A stretch of DNA of 64,000 nt from Taishania sp036758285 (GCA_036758285.1 DAIOWV010000003.1:1-64000); one strand, 5' to 3'. Positions 8,473-17,746 are shown, numbered from the stretch's first letter. The notes: generated by a model not told the origin, from the letters alone. Made by a program: numbers and translations.

Positions 8473-11004
8473 TTAATAAAAACTTTCAACTGAATTATCA
8501 CAAGGGAAAACCATCGGACGGATCTCCTTTCTAAATTCTACATCTTTTTTGCGTTGTTTTTGCACTTCGTAATTGGCTTTTTCTTTGAATAACCATTGGA
8601 GTTCCTCCGAAAGGCTCATTGGTTGTTCTGTTCGTTTATCATTCAACGCGTTGATACGTTTGTCAAACTCTTTTTCGCTGATGTTTTCAAGTGAAATTGA
8701 TCCCAAATTCTCAGCATTTAAATTTTTGATTTCGTGATAATAGAAACCACTACCATTCAAACCAATTATAGCTGCTGTATAATTCATATCACTATTTAAG
8801 CTATAGTTAAGTGTGCCATTTTCAAAATCCAAACGTTGATAACTGTTTACTTCTTTGGAAAATAGATAAATGTATAGTTTGTCGTATTGGCTGGCATTGT
8901 TTACTTTAACAGACATCGGATTGTATGTGATTTTTCCAACTTTTCCAGTGAAAGGATTCACTATTTCTGTTGTTTTCCGTGCAATTGTTGCCTCACGTAC
9001 ATATTTATCAATGTTTACAATGTTTGTTGTCATTCTGAAACCTGCTTTAAAACCTAATTGTTTACTAACGTTTTTATGATTAAAATTGTATTCTTCTTGG
9101 AAATTTGTAGCTTTTCGCATACCACTTCGGACTACTTCTTGGTCTCGTTCACTTTGCAATTCATTGTCCCATTTCTGTTCTTTTCGTAAAGCTTCTTCGT
9201 AGTTTTTTTGTCCGAACTCTCGAATACTATTAACAGCTTTTTTATAAAAATCGGCAAGATTTTTTTGATGTGTATCATCGATTTTTAGTTTCCCTACACG
9301 TTGGTTGGCAAATTCTTTAAATTGTGGGTATCCCATTGCCACAACACGCTCATCCAATTTCCAAATCGCTTCGTTGAGGTTACCTGTGTACACTTTTAAA
9401 ACTGCTTCGTCACACGTTTCGTGAATGAGCTTCATCCGATCTTCAAAATCTTGAGTTGCTAAAATTGTATTGTCAAATTTAGTGTTCCAAATTGCAAGGA
9501 CTTTTGACGGTGGAATTGTTTTTTGCTCTTCTTTTGGTGGTTTTATGAAAACATTTAATGGGGTTTCGTTGAATTTGATTTTATCAGCCTTTCCAAATTC
9601 ACTGAATATAAGAACTCCATTAATTGTGAAATTAGTTTTGGAGATAACTTTTATTTTCTGCTTAAAAATGGCTGTTTTTGTAATACCTACTACATCTTGA
9701 GCAATTTTTACTTTTTGATTTTCGTCAACCAAATCACCTATAACTTCAAAAGAAGAATTTGTTGTAAATCGCATTCTAGTTGTTGATTCAGATTCTTTGT
9801 TAGCATCAATATACCACCCATCTTTAATAGTAGTTGAAGCAACGATATACGCTTCGTTATTTTGCAAGTATTCAACCGAAAAATTAAAAGAGATATTTGG
9901 TGCTTTTATTTTTATAGGTTCTTTAATAAGACTTTTTAAACTTCTGCGAGATTTGAAAGAGTCAGAACCTATCATTTCAGCAACTACAGACTGTGACTGA
10001 GAGATAATTGCATTAGTTCTGTTCTGCTCAAAACTCAAATACAAACTATCACGTTTCGTTTTTTCAGTATACCATTTTAATTCATTTAATTTGGGTTCAT
10101 ATCCATTTGGATACAAATCCATTTCATTCATACTCTTTTGTTTTGGCAATCGTTCCAATTCAACAGGTTCGATCCAATTAACATCTCCGTTTGTTTGTGC
10201 TACACCTTCAAACAATTTCATTCCTTCTTTCACTTCATTAACAGGAACTTGAATGTAGGCACCTTCCTTGCTCAGTTCCAATTTCTGTCCATCTGGCGTA
10301 AACGCATTTAGGCTAAACATGCCTTGTGTCTCCAATAATCGATCATCAGCTTTGGTACTCAAACCCGCTTTTGCAAAATCGGATGCAGTTTGGGCTTCTT
10401 GCCATTGAATAAGTGCGTTTCCAGTATACGGTTTACCATTGAGTAAAAATGATTTTTCTGTCAGACTAAGCAAAACGCCAGTTTTAGATAAAAAGACATC
10501 TGATTCACCTAAATATTCAAAATATTGAGGTTGAATGTTGTCAAAAGCCAAGTATTTATCGTAATCACTTAAAAGTGATACTTGTTTGATTCTATTATTT
10601 TTTAGAAATTGGAGAACTACATTTTTTTCAGATATTATGTCCTCTACTATCGTGTTTTCTTTTTCTGAGTGTTCAATTTTTGAAGTTTTAACCTCTTTAA
10701 ACTTCTCATTAGTTTCATCACTACTATTTAATGAAAATTTAATGGCAACTAAAAGAATCACAGTTGCAACAATCAATGTTGCTAATAAAACAAGTTTCTT
10801 CTTAAGAGAATACCATTTTCCTGATTGTTTTACCAAATCTCGAAATGCATTGCGTTGAATTACTTCACGAGTTAGTGTGTGCAATTCAAATTCTGTTTGT
10901 AGATCTTGATTTTGTGCTAATTCTGTTTCAAATGCTTCTTTTCCTTCTGCTGAAAGTTCGTTGTTCAAATAACGTTCAATCAATTTATTCCAATTTGTTT
11001 CCAT
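8473..11004 (-). CDS. Large anti-sigma-like membrane protein
   Basis: 843 residues. Residues 1-68 form a charged cytoplasmic segment (starts METNWNKLIERYLNNELS) resembling the N-terminus of Bacteroidota anti-sigma factors, which often lack the zinc motif. One membrane helix spans about 70-92, and about 750 residues lie outside. The outer part includes SLNAFTPDGQKLELS and DLYPNGYEPKLNELKW, a beta-rich stretch around 365-490 that could be a DsbD-N-like fold (weak), and a coiled, charged C-terminal third. I do not recognise a catalytic domain. It follows the ECF sigma gene by 3 bp, so the two are almost certainly co-transcribed. Likely role: holding the sigma factor at the membrane and sensing an envelope signal (inference). 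Confidence 0.7.
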   Translation of the reverse strand: METNWNKLIERYLNNELSAEGKEAFETELAQNQDLQTEFELHTLTREVIQRNAFRDLVKQSGKWYSLKKKLVLLATLIVATVILLVAIKFSLNSSDETNEKFKEVKTSKIEHSEKENTIVEDIISEKNVVLQFLKNNRIKQVSLLSDYDKYLAFDNIQPQYFEYLGESDVFLSKTGVLLSLTEKSFLLNGKPYTGNALIQWQEAQTASDFAKAGLSTKADDRLLETQGMFSLNAFTPDGQKLELSKEGAYIQVPVNEVKEGMKLFEGVAQTNGDVNWIEPVELERLPKQKSMNEMDLYPNGYEPKLNELKWYTEKTKRDSLYLSFEQNRTNAIISQSQSVVAEMIGSDSFKSRRSLKSLIKEPIKIKAPNISFNFSVEYLQNNEAYIVASTTIKDGWYIDANKESESTTRMRFTTNSSFEVIGDLVDENQKVKIAQDVVGITKTAIFKQKIKVISKTNFTINGVLIFSEFGKADKIKFNETPLNVFIKPPKEEQKTIPPSKVLAIWNTKFDNTILATQDFEDRMKLIHETCDEAVLKVYTGNLNEAIWKLDERVVAMGYPQFKEFANQRVGKLKIDDTHQKNLADFYKKAVNSIREFGQKNYEEALRKEQKWDNELQSERDQEVVRSGMRKATNFQEEYNFNHKNVSKQLGFKAGFRMTTNIVNIDKYVREATIARKTTEIVNPFTGKVGKITYNPMSVKVNNASQYDKLYIYLFSKEVNSYQRLDFENGTLNYSLNSDMNYTAAIIGLNGSGFYYHEIKNLNAENLGSISLENISEKEFDKRINALNDKRTEQPMSLSEELQWLFKEKANYEVQKQRKKDVEFRKEIRPMVFPCDNSVESFY

Positions 11005-11007
11005 TGC

Positions 11008-11541
11008 CTAAAGTTTAATTGATTCAACATTCAACTGTGATTCCTGCACCAATTCCTTTGCCTTTTGAATGCATCGGTATTTTTGTGCTTTTGCAACTTT
11101 GTCGCTGCGGAAATCTAACTTTTTGGCAATATCAACCATGTTCCAACCCAAACCATAGAACAGATGGAGTAAGTCTTTGCATTTTTCTCCAATTTGTGAA
11201 AGTGCTGCTTCCAATTGTTTGAATTGCATTTCTTTCTCAATCCACAGGTTGTCGGTTTCACTTAAATCAATATCAATGACTTGTTTTTGCTCTTTTCTTG
11301 ATTCGTTGAACCAGAGTAGTTTACAAGTTTGTTTGATAAAATGAACTGGAGCTAGTTCAAATTGAAAATCAGGTGTGTTTTTCTTTCGCAGATAGATAAT
11401 CAATGCTTCTTGAAAGAGGTCTTCTGCTGTAACCGTGTCGCAACCAAACGAACGGAGCAATCTTTTTACTTCAGGGAAATGTTTGTAAAGAACATTGAGT
11501 TCCTTTTTTACTTCCTTTGAGTTGTATATGACTTTATCCAT
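11008..11541 (-). CDS. ECF-type RNA polymerase sigma factor
   Basis: 177 residues with sigma-70 region 2 (CDTVTAEDLFQEALIIYLRK, about 34-53) and a region 4 helix-turn-helix (KDLLHLFYGLGWNMVDIAKK, about 122-141, then the recognition helix DFRSDKVAKAQKYRC). Length and layout fit small ECF sigma factors. It redirects RNA polymerase to a regulon that cannot be deduced here. The downstream membrane protein is its presumed anti-sigma partner. The region upstream holds TACCTTTT on the minus strand (11574-11581), a 7 of 8 match to the -7 element, offered only as a weak promoter candidate. Confidence 0.9.
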   Translation of the reverse strand: MDKVIYNSKEVKKELNVLYKHFPEVKRLLRSFGCDTVTAEDLFQEALIIYLRKKNTPDFQFELAPVHFIKQTCKLLWFNESRKEQKQVIDIDLSETDNLWIEKEMQFKQLEAALSQIGEKCKDLLHLFYGLGWNMVDIAKKLDFRSDKVAKAQKYRCIQKAKELVQESQLNVESIKL

Positions 11542-11628
11542 TACTGAACTTTATTGGTTGTGTCAAGTTTTTGAAAAGGTAAACATAAAAAGAAACAAAA
11601 TGAATAAAGGTTTTTGAATGTTTTGTGA

Positions 11629-12159
11629 TTACAAATACCTTTTTGCAAATTCCCATAATACAACACCAGCACAAACAGAAACATTTAAACTATGTTTTGT
11701 TCCAAATTGGGGTATTTCTACTACTGTATCCGATAAGTTTATAACTTCCTGATTTACACCATTGACTTCATTTCCAAGAACTAATGCAAACTTTCTGTCT
11801 TCCAGATTATGAATATCTTGTAATAATGTTGTTTGTTCGGTTTGTTCAATCGAAATGATATGCACATTGTTTGATTGCAGTTCTTTAACCAATTCAACAA
11901 TTGACTCTTTGTGTTCCCATTCAATAGAGTCCGTTGCCCCTAATGCTGTTTTTTGTATTTCACGATGAGGTGGTGTCGCGGTAATTCCACATAAATAGAT
12001 TTTTTCAACATTAAATGCATCAGCAGTTCTGAAGAATGTACCAATATTGCTCAAGCTACGTATATCGTCTAGAATTACGATTAAAGGAAACTTCTTTTGC
12101 CCCTTAAATTCTTCCTCAGATACACGATCGAGTTCCCAAAGTTTTAATTTTTTATTCAT
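11629..12159 (-). CDS. TrmH/SpoU family RNA 2'-O-methyltransferase
   Basis: 176 residues from the ATG at 12159. SPOUT motifs are present: SLSNIGTFFRTADAF (motif 1, with the catalytic Arg), ALVLGNEVNGV (motif 2) and HSLNVSVCAGVVLWEF (motif 3). The protein is a minimal catalytic domain without an L30e-like RNA-binding extension and should methylate a ribose in tRNA or rRNA using AdoMet; the target site is unknown. An in-frame TTG at 12168 was rejected because it falls inside the predicted -7 promoter element. Confidence 0.9.
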   Translation of the reverse strand: MNKKLKLWELDRVSEEEFKGQKKFPLIVILDDIRSLSNIGTFFRTADAFNVEKIYLCGITATPPHREIQKTALGATDSIEWEHKESIVELVKELQSNNVHIISIEQTEQTTLLQDIHNLEDRKFALVLGNEVNGVNQEVINLSDTVVEIPQFGTKHSLNVSVCAGVVLWEFAKRYL

Positions 12160-12165
12160 TGGGTG

Positions 12166-12173
12166 CAAAAATA
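12166..12173 (-). promoter_or_regulatory. Promoter -7 element upstream of trmH-like gene
   Basis: Minus-strand TATTTTTG, a full match to TAnnTTTG. It ends 6 bp before the ATG at 12159, so transcription would begin almost at the start codon. I see no clear TTG at the -33 position, so support is partial. Confidence 0.45.
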
Positions 12174-12361
12174 ATGAATTATACAGTTGAATATTCCTAA
12201 ACGTTAAGGGATAATTTTCGTAATGCTAATAACCACATTTAACAATGAATTAATCATGAATACATTATCTTGTATTATCGGTTTTATTTGTTTTTAATTG
12301 ATTATCAGTTTTTTTTGTAAAAAATCACTTTGTTATTTTTTTTGTCATTTACTAATTATTA

Positions 12362-12393
12362 TTGAAAAGCTAAATAATTTTGAATTATATTTG
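12362..12393 (+). promoter_or_regulatory. Bacteroidota-type promoter
   Basis: TTG at 12362-12364, a 21-bp spacer and TATATTTG at 12386-12393, a full match to the -33/-7 consensus. It is 24 bp upstream of the ATG of the small exported protein and probably drives it together with the T9SS adhesin behind it. Confidence 0.7.
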
Positions 12394-12417
12394 CGTAAAT
12401 AATCATTTAAATTAACT

Positions 12418-12663
12418 ATGAAAAATAAATTACTGTTGTTAGGGATGGTTTTATCTGCTTCTTCCCAACTGTTCGCCCAAGAACAAAAATTACAGTCTAC
12501 AGAATCTATTCCTGTAAAAAAAGAATTAGAAAAAAGAGAATCTGTAAACGGAGTTCAATCATTGGATCAAAAGGAGAGAGTTCTTCTTTCAACACAAAAA
12601 GGTAACACGATAAAAGAAAGGCCTGTTAATAGAGGAGGAAAAGAGAAAAGAGGAACTAACTAA
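12418..12663 (+). CDS. Small exported basic protein, unknown function
   Basis: 81 residues. A clear Sec signal peptide (MKNKLLLLGMVLSASSQLFA, cut before QEQ) leaves a mature peptide of about 60 residues that is charged and low in hydrophobics, ending RPVNRGGKEKRGTN. No known domain is recognised. It lies behind a full-consensus promoter and 10 bp before the T9SS adhesin gene, so the two are probably co-expressed. It could be a short partner or chaperone for the adhesin, but this is only positional inference. Confidence 0.65.
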   Translation: MKNKLLLLGMVLSASSQLFAQEQKLQSTESIPVKKELEKRESVNGVQSLDQKERVLLSTQKGNTIKERPVNRGGKEKRGTN

Positions 12664-12673
12664 TTTATTTACT

Positions 12674-15600
12674 ATGAGAAAATTAATCTTAATATGCACA
12701 GGGTTTTTACTGTTAAATTCTGTTAAAACAAATGCTCAAGTCACTATTTTTAGCGAAGATTTTGAGTCTGGTATACCTGCGACTTGGACAAGACAGACAG
12801 ATCCATCATCTAATGGATGGGTTGCAGGAACAAATGTTTCATTATCATCTTTGTACTGGGACATTCCAGCGCCAGCAAATGGAACTGGTATTGTAGCTGT
12901 AAATGACGATGGTTGTGGTGAGTATTGTGATGCTTATGATTGGCTATTTACACCCACTTTTAGTGTTACAGGATATGATTCTGTTCGAATTTATTTTAAA
13001 GCATTTATTGAAAAGATTGAGCAAGAACAAGCATTTGTAGGGTATACTAACGATGGGTCTACAAATTATAATGGAGCAAATTTACCTTCAAGTACTACGG
13101 GTTGGAATACTTGGTATTTGACTGTTCCTGCTTCAGCATTGACGTCTACATTTAAAATCGGATTCTTCTATAATGACGATTACGAATGGGGATATGGATT
13201 TGCTTTGGATGATGTACAAGTTTTGGGATATAGTGGTTCTGTAGCTCCAATTAACGATAATTGTGCAACAGCAACTGCCTTAATTTCTAATTCGACATGC
13301 TTACCAACAGCTGGTACAATCGCGAATTCTACTCCATCAGGTCTACCTCAAGCTTGTTCTGGTGNNNNNNNNNNGAACAATCCAGGCTCCCGCTGTCTGT
13401 CGGGCAGTTCTGGTGGTACTCCTTCTGCAGATGTTTGGTACAGTTTTCAAGCTACTTCAACAATTGCAACAATCGCAGCTCAATCTACTTTTGCAACTCA
13501 AGCAAATGGTTTTGATATGGTGCTTGAACTATATGAAGGCAATTGTTCAGGTTTAACTTTTATGTCTTGTTCTGATGCTGATGATATAACTGTTGCTGGT
13601 GCAACGGGACTAGAAAGTATTAATGTTGATGGATTAACAATTGGTAATACGTATTATGTAAGAGTATATAACTATTTTGGAGCAATAGCAACTGATGGTA
13701 CTTTTAATATTTGTGTGACATCAATTACTTCATGTTCATTAACTCAACCTGTGGGTTCGATAGTTGAAAATGAAGCGTGTGGTGCAGTGACAAATAACAC
13801 TTGTGCTACAGGAATGAATATTTCATGTGGTGATATTATATGGGGGAGTTATTCTGCTAATGCAGGAACTAGAGATTTAGATTTTTATAAATTTACAATT
13901 ACAAATCCAACTACAGTAAATTTTACGTTTGAAGCAGAATTTCCAGGTGGAATTATTCTTTATAATGCAGCAAATTGCGCGAATCCAGTTTTTATGAATG
14001 GTTCTTTTGTAGATGGTTGTGATAGTTATACTTTAACTCATAATATTACAACAGCAGGTACGTATGTTGTGGCTATTTTGCCTGATGCTTTCTTTTCACC
14101 AAGCTGTGCAGGAACAAATACAAATTATATTTTATCATATACAACTACAACAACAACTCCTACTTTAACTGCAGGAAGTTCAACAACCTTATGTTCAGGA
14201 GATAATGTGGTACTTACTACTAATGGTTTAGGGACTATACAGTGGTATAATGGTGCAACATTAATTTCAGGAGAGACAGGAAGTACATATACAGCAACAA
14301 CTGCGGGTAGTTATACAGTTGTTACTCTTGATGGAAATGGTTGTTCAGCAACTTCGAGTGCGATTGATGTTGTAGTTGCTCCTTCTGATGATGCTACATT
14401 CAATTATGCTTCTTCTACTATTTGTCTTGGTGGTACAAATGAATTACCAGCAACAGTAGCTACTCCAGGGGGGACATTCTCTTCAACTACAGGGTTAGTA
14501 TTTGTTGATGCATTTACAGGTGAAATTGATGTTACTGCAAGTACAGCAGGTACTTATGTTGTTACTTATACAACAGCAGGATCATGTTCTGCTACTGCTA
14601 CACAAACAATAACAATTACAAGTTCTCCAGATGCTTCATTTACTTATGCTGCAACAGAATATTGTACTTCTGCATCAAATCCTTCTCCAGTTGTTACTGG
14701 GTCAACAGGTTCTTTTTCTTCAACTACAGGTTTGATGATTAATGCAACAACAGGTGTTGTTAACTTAGCAACTAGTACGCCTGGTACATATACTGTAACA
14801 AATTCAATTCCAGCATCAGGTTCTTGTGCTGCTACATCTGCAACATTTGATATTACAATTACTCAAGCAGGAAATGCTGCGTTTACTTTTGCTTCTGAAT
14901 ATTGTTTAGATGGTACAAATCCATCACCAGTAGTTACAGGAACAGCAGGTACATTCTCTTCTACAACAGGATTGACTATCGATGCAACAACAGGTGTTAT
15001 TGATTTAGCAACATCTACTGCTGGTTCGTATACAATTACAAATACAGTTGCGGGAACAGGAGTATGTCCAGCTGCTACAACTACAGCTACTGTTACATTG
15101 ACTGCTGCATCAAATGCTGCATTTACTTATGCTGCAACAGAATATTGTACTTCTGGAACAACTGTTTCACCAGTAATTACAGGAACAGCAGGTACATTCT
15201 CTTCTACAACAGGATTAGTTATTAATGCAACAACAGGTGTTATTGATGTTGCAACAAGTACTCCAGGTTCATATACAGTAACAAATTCAATTGCTGCTTC
15301 TGGATCTTGTGCTGCTACTTCTGAAACATTTAATATCACGATTACAGGTGCTGGTAATGCTGCATTTACATATTCTCCATCAGTTTACTGTTTAGATGGT
15401 ACGAATCCATCACCAGTAGTTACAGGAACAGCAGGTACATTCTCTTCTACTACAGGTTTAGCTATCAATGCTTCAACTGGAGTTGTTGATTTGGCAACAA
15501 GTACAGCAGGAACGTATACTGTAACGAATACAATTGCTGCTAGTGGAACTTGTCCAGCGGCTACAGCTACAGCTACGGTAACTATTGATGCTGAAATAAC

Positions 15601-16054
15601 TGCAACTGCAACACTTTCAGGTACAACATTAACAGCTACAGAAACTGGAGTTACTTACCAATGGATTAACTGTTCAGGTAATACACCAATTTCAGGAGCT
15701 ACATCTCAAACTTATACAGCAACAACTCCAGGTTCTTATGCTGTTATTACAACGAATGGTGGATGTACAGCAACTTCAGCTTGTGTTACTGTTTCTGATC
15801 TTGGAATTAAAGATAATAGCATCGATATGGTAACTGTTTATCCAAATCCAACTGAAAATGTGATTACTATCAGCGGATTAAATGTTAATAATGCTGAAGT
15901 GTCTATTTTGGATATCAATGGTAGAGTATTGTCTGTTGAAAATACAAATACTACAACTTTAGAGTTGTCTGTACGTGATTTTGAAGCAGGTGTTTACTTT
16001 ATCTCAGTTAAATCTGATTCAATTAATGGAACTAAGCGTTTCGTTAAAAAATAA
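12674..16054 (+). CDS. Large T9SS surface protein with 81-residue repeats
   Basis: About 1,126 residues, with a signal peptide (cleaved after VKTNAQ). Domain order: a MAM/cleaved-adhesin-like jelly roll (about 25-185, FSEDFESGIPATW to FALDDVQV); two PPC-like beta domains (about 195-350 and 370-490, with DVWYSFQATS and DLDFYKFTI); an Ig-like domain with IQWYNGATLISG; five 80-81-residue repeats (about 573-972) sharing GTFSSTTGL and a TGV(I/V) block; another Ig-like segment with YQWINCSG; and a type A T9SS sorting tail beginning VYPNPTENVI and ending RFVKK. It is probably a cell-surface adhesin. A 10-N gap with an odd GC-rich insert interrupts residues around 231-245. A strong terminator follows. 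Confidence 0.88.
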   Translation: MRKLILICTGFLLLNSVKTNAQVTIFSEDFESGIPATWTRQTDPSSNGWVAGTNVSLSSLYWDIPAPANGTGIVAVNDDGCGEYCDAYDWLFTPTFSVTGYDSVRIYFKAFIEKIEQEQAFVGYTNDGSTNYNGANLPSSTTGWNTWYLTVPASALTSTFKIGFFYNDDYEWGYGFALDDVQVLGYSGSVAPINDNCATATALISNSTCLPTAGTIANSTPSGLPQACSGXXXXNNPGSRCLSGSSGGTPSADVWYSFQATSTIATIAAQSTFATQANGFDMVLELYEGNCSGLTFMSCSDADDITVAGATGLESINVDGLTIGNTYYVRVYNYFGAIATDGTFNICVTSITSCSLTQPVGSIVENEACGAVTNNTCATGMNISCGDIIWGSYSANAGTRDLDFYKFTITNPTTVNFTFEAEFPGGIILYNAANCANPVFMNGSFVDGCDSYTLTHNITTAGTYVVAILPDAFFSPSCAGTNTNYILSYTTTTTTPTLTAGSSTTLCSGDNVVLTTNGLGTIQWYNGATLISGETGSTYTATTAGSYTVVTLDGNGCSATSSAIDVVVAPSDDATFNYASSTICLGGTNELPATVATPGGTFSSTTGLVFVDAFTGEIDVTASTAGTYVVTYTTAGSCSATATQTITITSSPDASFTYAATEYCTSASNPSPVVTGSTGSFSSTTGLMINATTGVVNLATSTPGTYTVTNSIPASGSCAATSATFDITITQAGNAAFTFASEYCLDGTNPSPVVTGTAGTFSSTTGLTIDATTGVIDLATSTAGSYTITNTVAGTGVCPAATTTATVTLTAASNAAFTYAATEYCTSGTTVSPVITGTAGTFSSTTGLVINATTGVIDVATSTPGSYTVTNSIAASGSCAATSETFNITITGAGNAAFTYSPSVYCLDGTNPSPVVTGTAGTFSSTTGLAINASTGVVDLATSTAGTYTVTNTIAASGTCPAATATATVTIDAEITATATLSGTTLTATETGVTYQWINCSGNTPISGATSQTYTATTPGSYAVITTNGGCTATSACVTVSDLGIKDNSIDMVTVYPNPTENVITISGLNVNNAEVSILDINGRVLSVENTNTTTLELSVRDFEAGVYFISVKSDSINGTKRFVKK
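13365..13374. other. Assembly gap (10 N)
   Basis: A placeholder gap inside the adhesin gene. GTTCTGGTG occurs directly before it (13356-13364) and again at 13407-13415. Removing everything between would give the smooth reading ACSGGTPSADVWYSF. The 32 bases after the gap are about 60% G+C, unlike their surroundings. Confidence 0.99.
14390..15592 (+). repeat. Five tandem about 240-bp coding repeats
   Basis: Five in-frame units of 80-81 codons start near 14390, 14631, 14877, 15114 and 15357. From the second on, units alternate between a YCTS form ending GSCAAT and a YCLDG form ending CPAAT, so the evolutionary unit may be a two-repeat block. Shared DNA such as GGAACAGCAGGTACATTCTC recurs almost unchanged. 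Confidence 0.85.
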
Positions 16055-16071
16055 GAATTCATTTTATTAGG

Positions 16072-16106
16072 AAACGGGGTTGTGATAGCAACCCCGTTTT
16101 TTTATG
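16072..16106 (+). terminator. Rho-independent terminator of the adhesin operon
   Basis: An 11-bp stem (AAACGGGGTTG / CAACCCCGTTT) with a 6-nt loop, followed by a run of T. It lies 18 bp after the adhesin stop codon. Confidence 0.9.
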
Positions 16107-16213
16107 TTCGATTATTTTTATTAGAATAGTTGACGAAATTTGAAAATCTCAGTTTCGAGTGATATTGTTATAATTTTCAACATCAGAATCATCCAATCTT
16201 CCAATCTTCTCGC

Positions 16214-16221
16214 TATATTTG
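16214..16221 (+). promoter_or_regulatory. Promoter -7 element for glyS
   Basis: TATATTTG, a full match to TAnnTTTG, 27 bp before the ATG at 16249. It overlaps a possible TTG start at 16219, which argues for the downstream ATG. No clear -33 TTG is seen. Confidence 0.55.
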
Positions 16222-16248
16222 CAAACATTAAAATCATTGATTTCAACC

Positions 16249-17746
16249 ATGGAACAAAAAGAAGACAAACTTAAAGAAGTTATATCGCACGCAAAAGAAT
16301 ACGGATTTGTTTTTCCGTCATCAGAAATTTATGATGGTTTAGCGGCGGCTTATGATTATGGTCAGTTAGGTGCTGAATTAAAAAACAACATCAAGCAATA
16401 TTGGTGGAAATCAATGGTTCAGTTGCACGAAAATATCGTAGGTATTGATGCTTCTATTTTTATGCATCCTACAACTTGGAAAGCATCAGGACATGTTGAT
16501 GCATTTAATGATCCTTTAGTTGATAATAAAGATTCTAAAAAACGTTATCGAGCAGATGTTTTAATTGAGGAACACATCGAAAAATACGTTCAAAAAAATA
16601 ATAAAGAAGTTGAAAAAGCAAAAAAGAAATTTGGAGATTCATTCAACGAAGAACAATTTATTGCTACAAATCCAAATGTAGTTCGTAATAATGCCAAAAT
16701 CAAAGAAATTGAGGATCGCATGCGTGAGACATTGGAAAATAATGATTTGGAAGGCGTTTATAATTTAATTGTTGATTTAGGTATTGTTTGTCCTATTTCA
16801 GGAACTTCTAATTGGACAGAAGTACGTCAGTTTAATTTAATGTTTTCAACTGAATTAGGGTCTGTTGCAGGAGATGCCTCTAAAATTTATTTACGACCTG
16901 AAACTGCTCAAGGAATTTTTGTCAATTTTTTAAATGTTCAGAAATCAGGAAGAATGAAAATACCTTTTGGGATAGCTCAAATTGGTAAAGCATTTAGAAA
17001 TGAGATTATTGCTCGTCAGTTCATTTTTCGAATGAGAGAATTTGAGCAAATGGAAATGCAATTTTTCGTACGACCAGGAGAAGAGTTGAAATGGTATGAG
17101 TATTGGAAAAATGTGCGTCAAAAATGGCATTTAGCTTTAGGGTTGGGTGAAGAAAAATACCGTTTCCACGATCATATTAAATTGGCTCATTATGCGAATG
17201 CTGCAGCTGATATTGAATTTGACTTCCCATTTTGATTTGAAACAACATGAACAATTTTCAGGTAAAAAATTACAATACTTTGATCCTGAGTTGAATCAAA
17301 GCTATATTCCTTATGTTGTTGAAACTTCTGTTGGATTGGATCGACTGTTTTTGGCTACTTTGAGTGCTTCTTTGAAGAATGAAATATTAGAAGATGGTTC
17401 AGAAAGAACAGTTTTATCACTTCCTTCAGCTTTGGCTCCCTACAAAGTGGCTGTTATGCCTTTGACTAAAAAAGATGGCTTACCAGAAAAAGCACAAGAG
17501 ATATTTAATACACTAAGAATGGATTTCAGCTGTCAGTACGATGAGAAAGACTCTCCAGGAAAGAGATACCGTCGTCAAGATGCAATTGGAACTCCTTATT
17601 CTATTATGGTTGACCATCAAACATTAGAAGATAATACTGTAACTATCAGAGACCGAGATACGATGTTGCAAGAGCGTGTAGCGATTTCTGATCTAACTTC
17701 GGTTATTGATACAAAAGTAAATATTAGGACATTATTAGGACAGTTG
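16249..17746 (+). CDS. glyS: Glycyl-tRNA synthetase, frameshifted in this assembly
   Basis: A dimeric class II glycyl-tRNA synthetase (bacterial/eukaryotic alpha2 type, as in Flavobacteria) that charges tRNA-Gly. Recognisable blocks are YGFVFPSSEIYDGL, PISGTSNWTEVRQFNLMF, IYLRPETAQGIFVNF (motif 2 region), IGKAFRNEI, RMREFEQMEMQFFV, SVGLDRLFLA and the anticodon-binding C-terminus ending NIRTLLGQL. The frame breaks at about 17232: DIEFDFPF runs into a stop, while FDLKQHEQFSGKKLQYFD continues in another frame. The conserved linking piece of about 13 residues (GxxELEGIxxRTD) is missing, equal to about 41 nt. Because the enzyme is essential, an assembly or sequencing error is likelier than a real pseudogene. 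The extreme 3' end falls in a 10-N gap. Confidence 0.88.

Noticed and set aside
8870..10858. Plus-strand open frames within 8.9-10.9 kb
   Set aside because: All are shadows of the minus-strand anti-sigma-like gene and have no promoter, start context or family resemblance.
16219..16248. TTG start of glyS
   Set aside because: It falls inside the -7 promoter element; the ATG at 16249 starts the conserved N-terminus.
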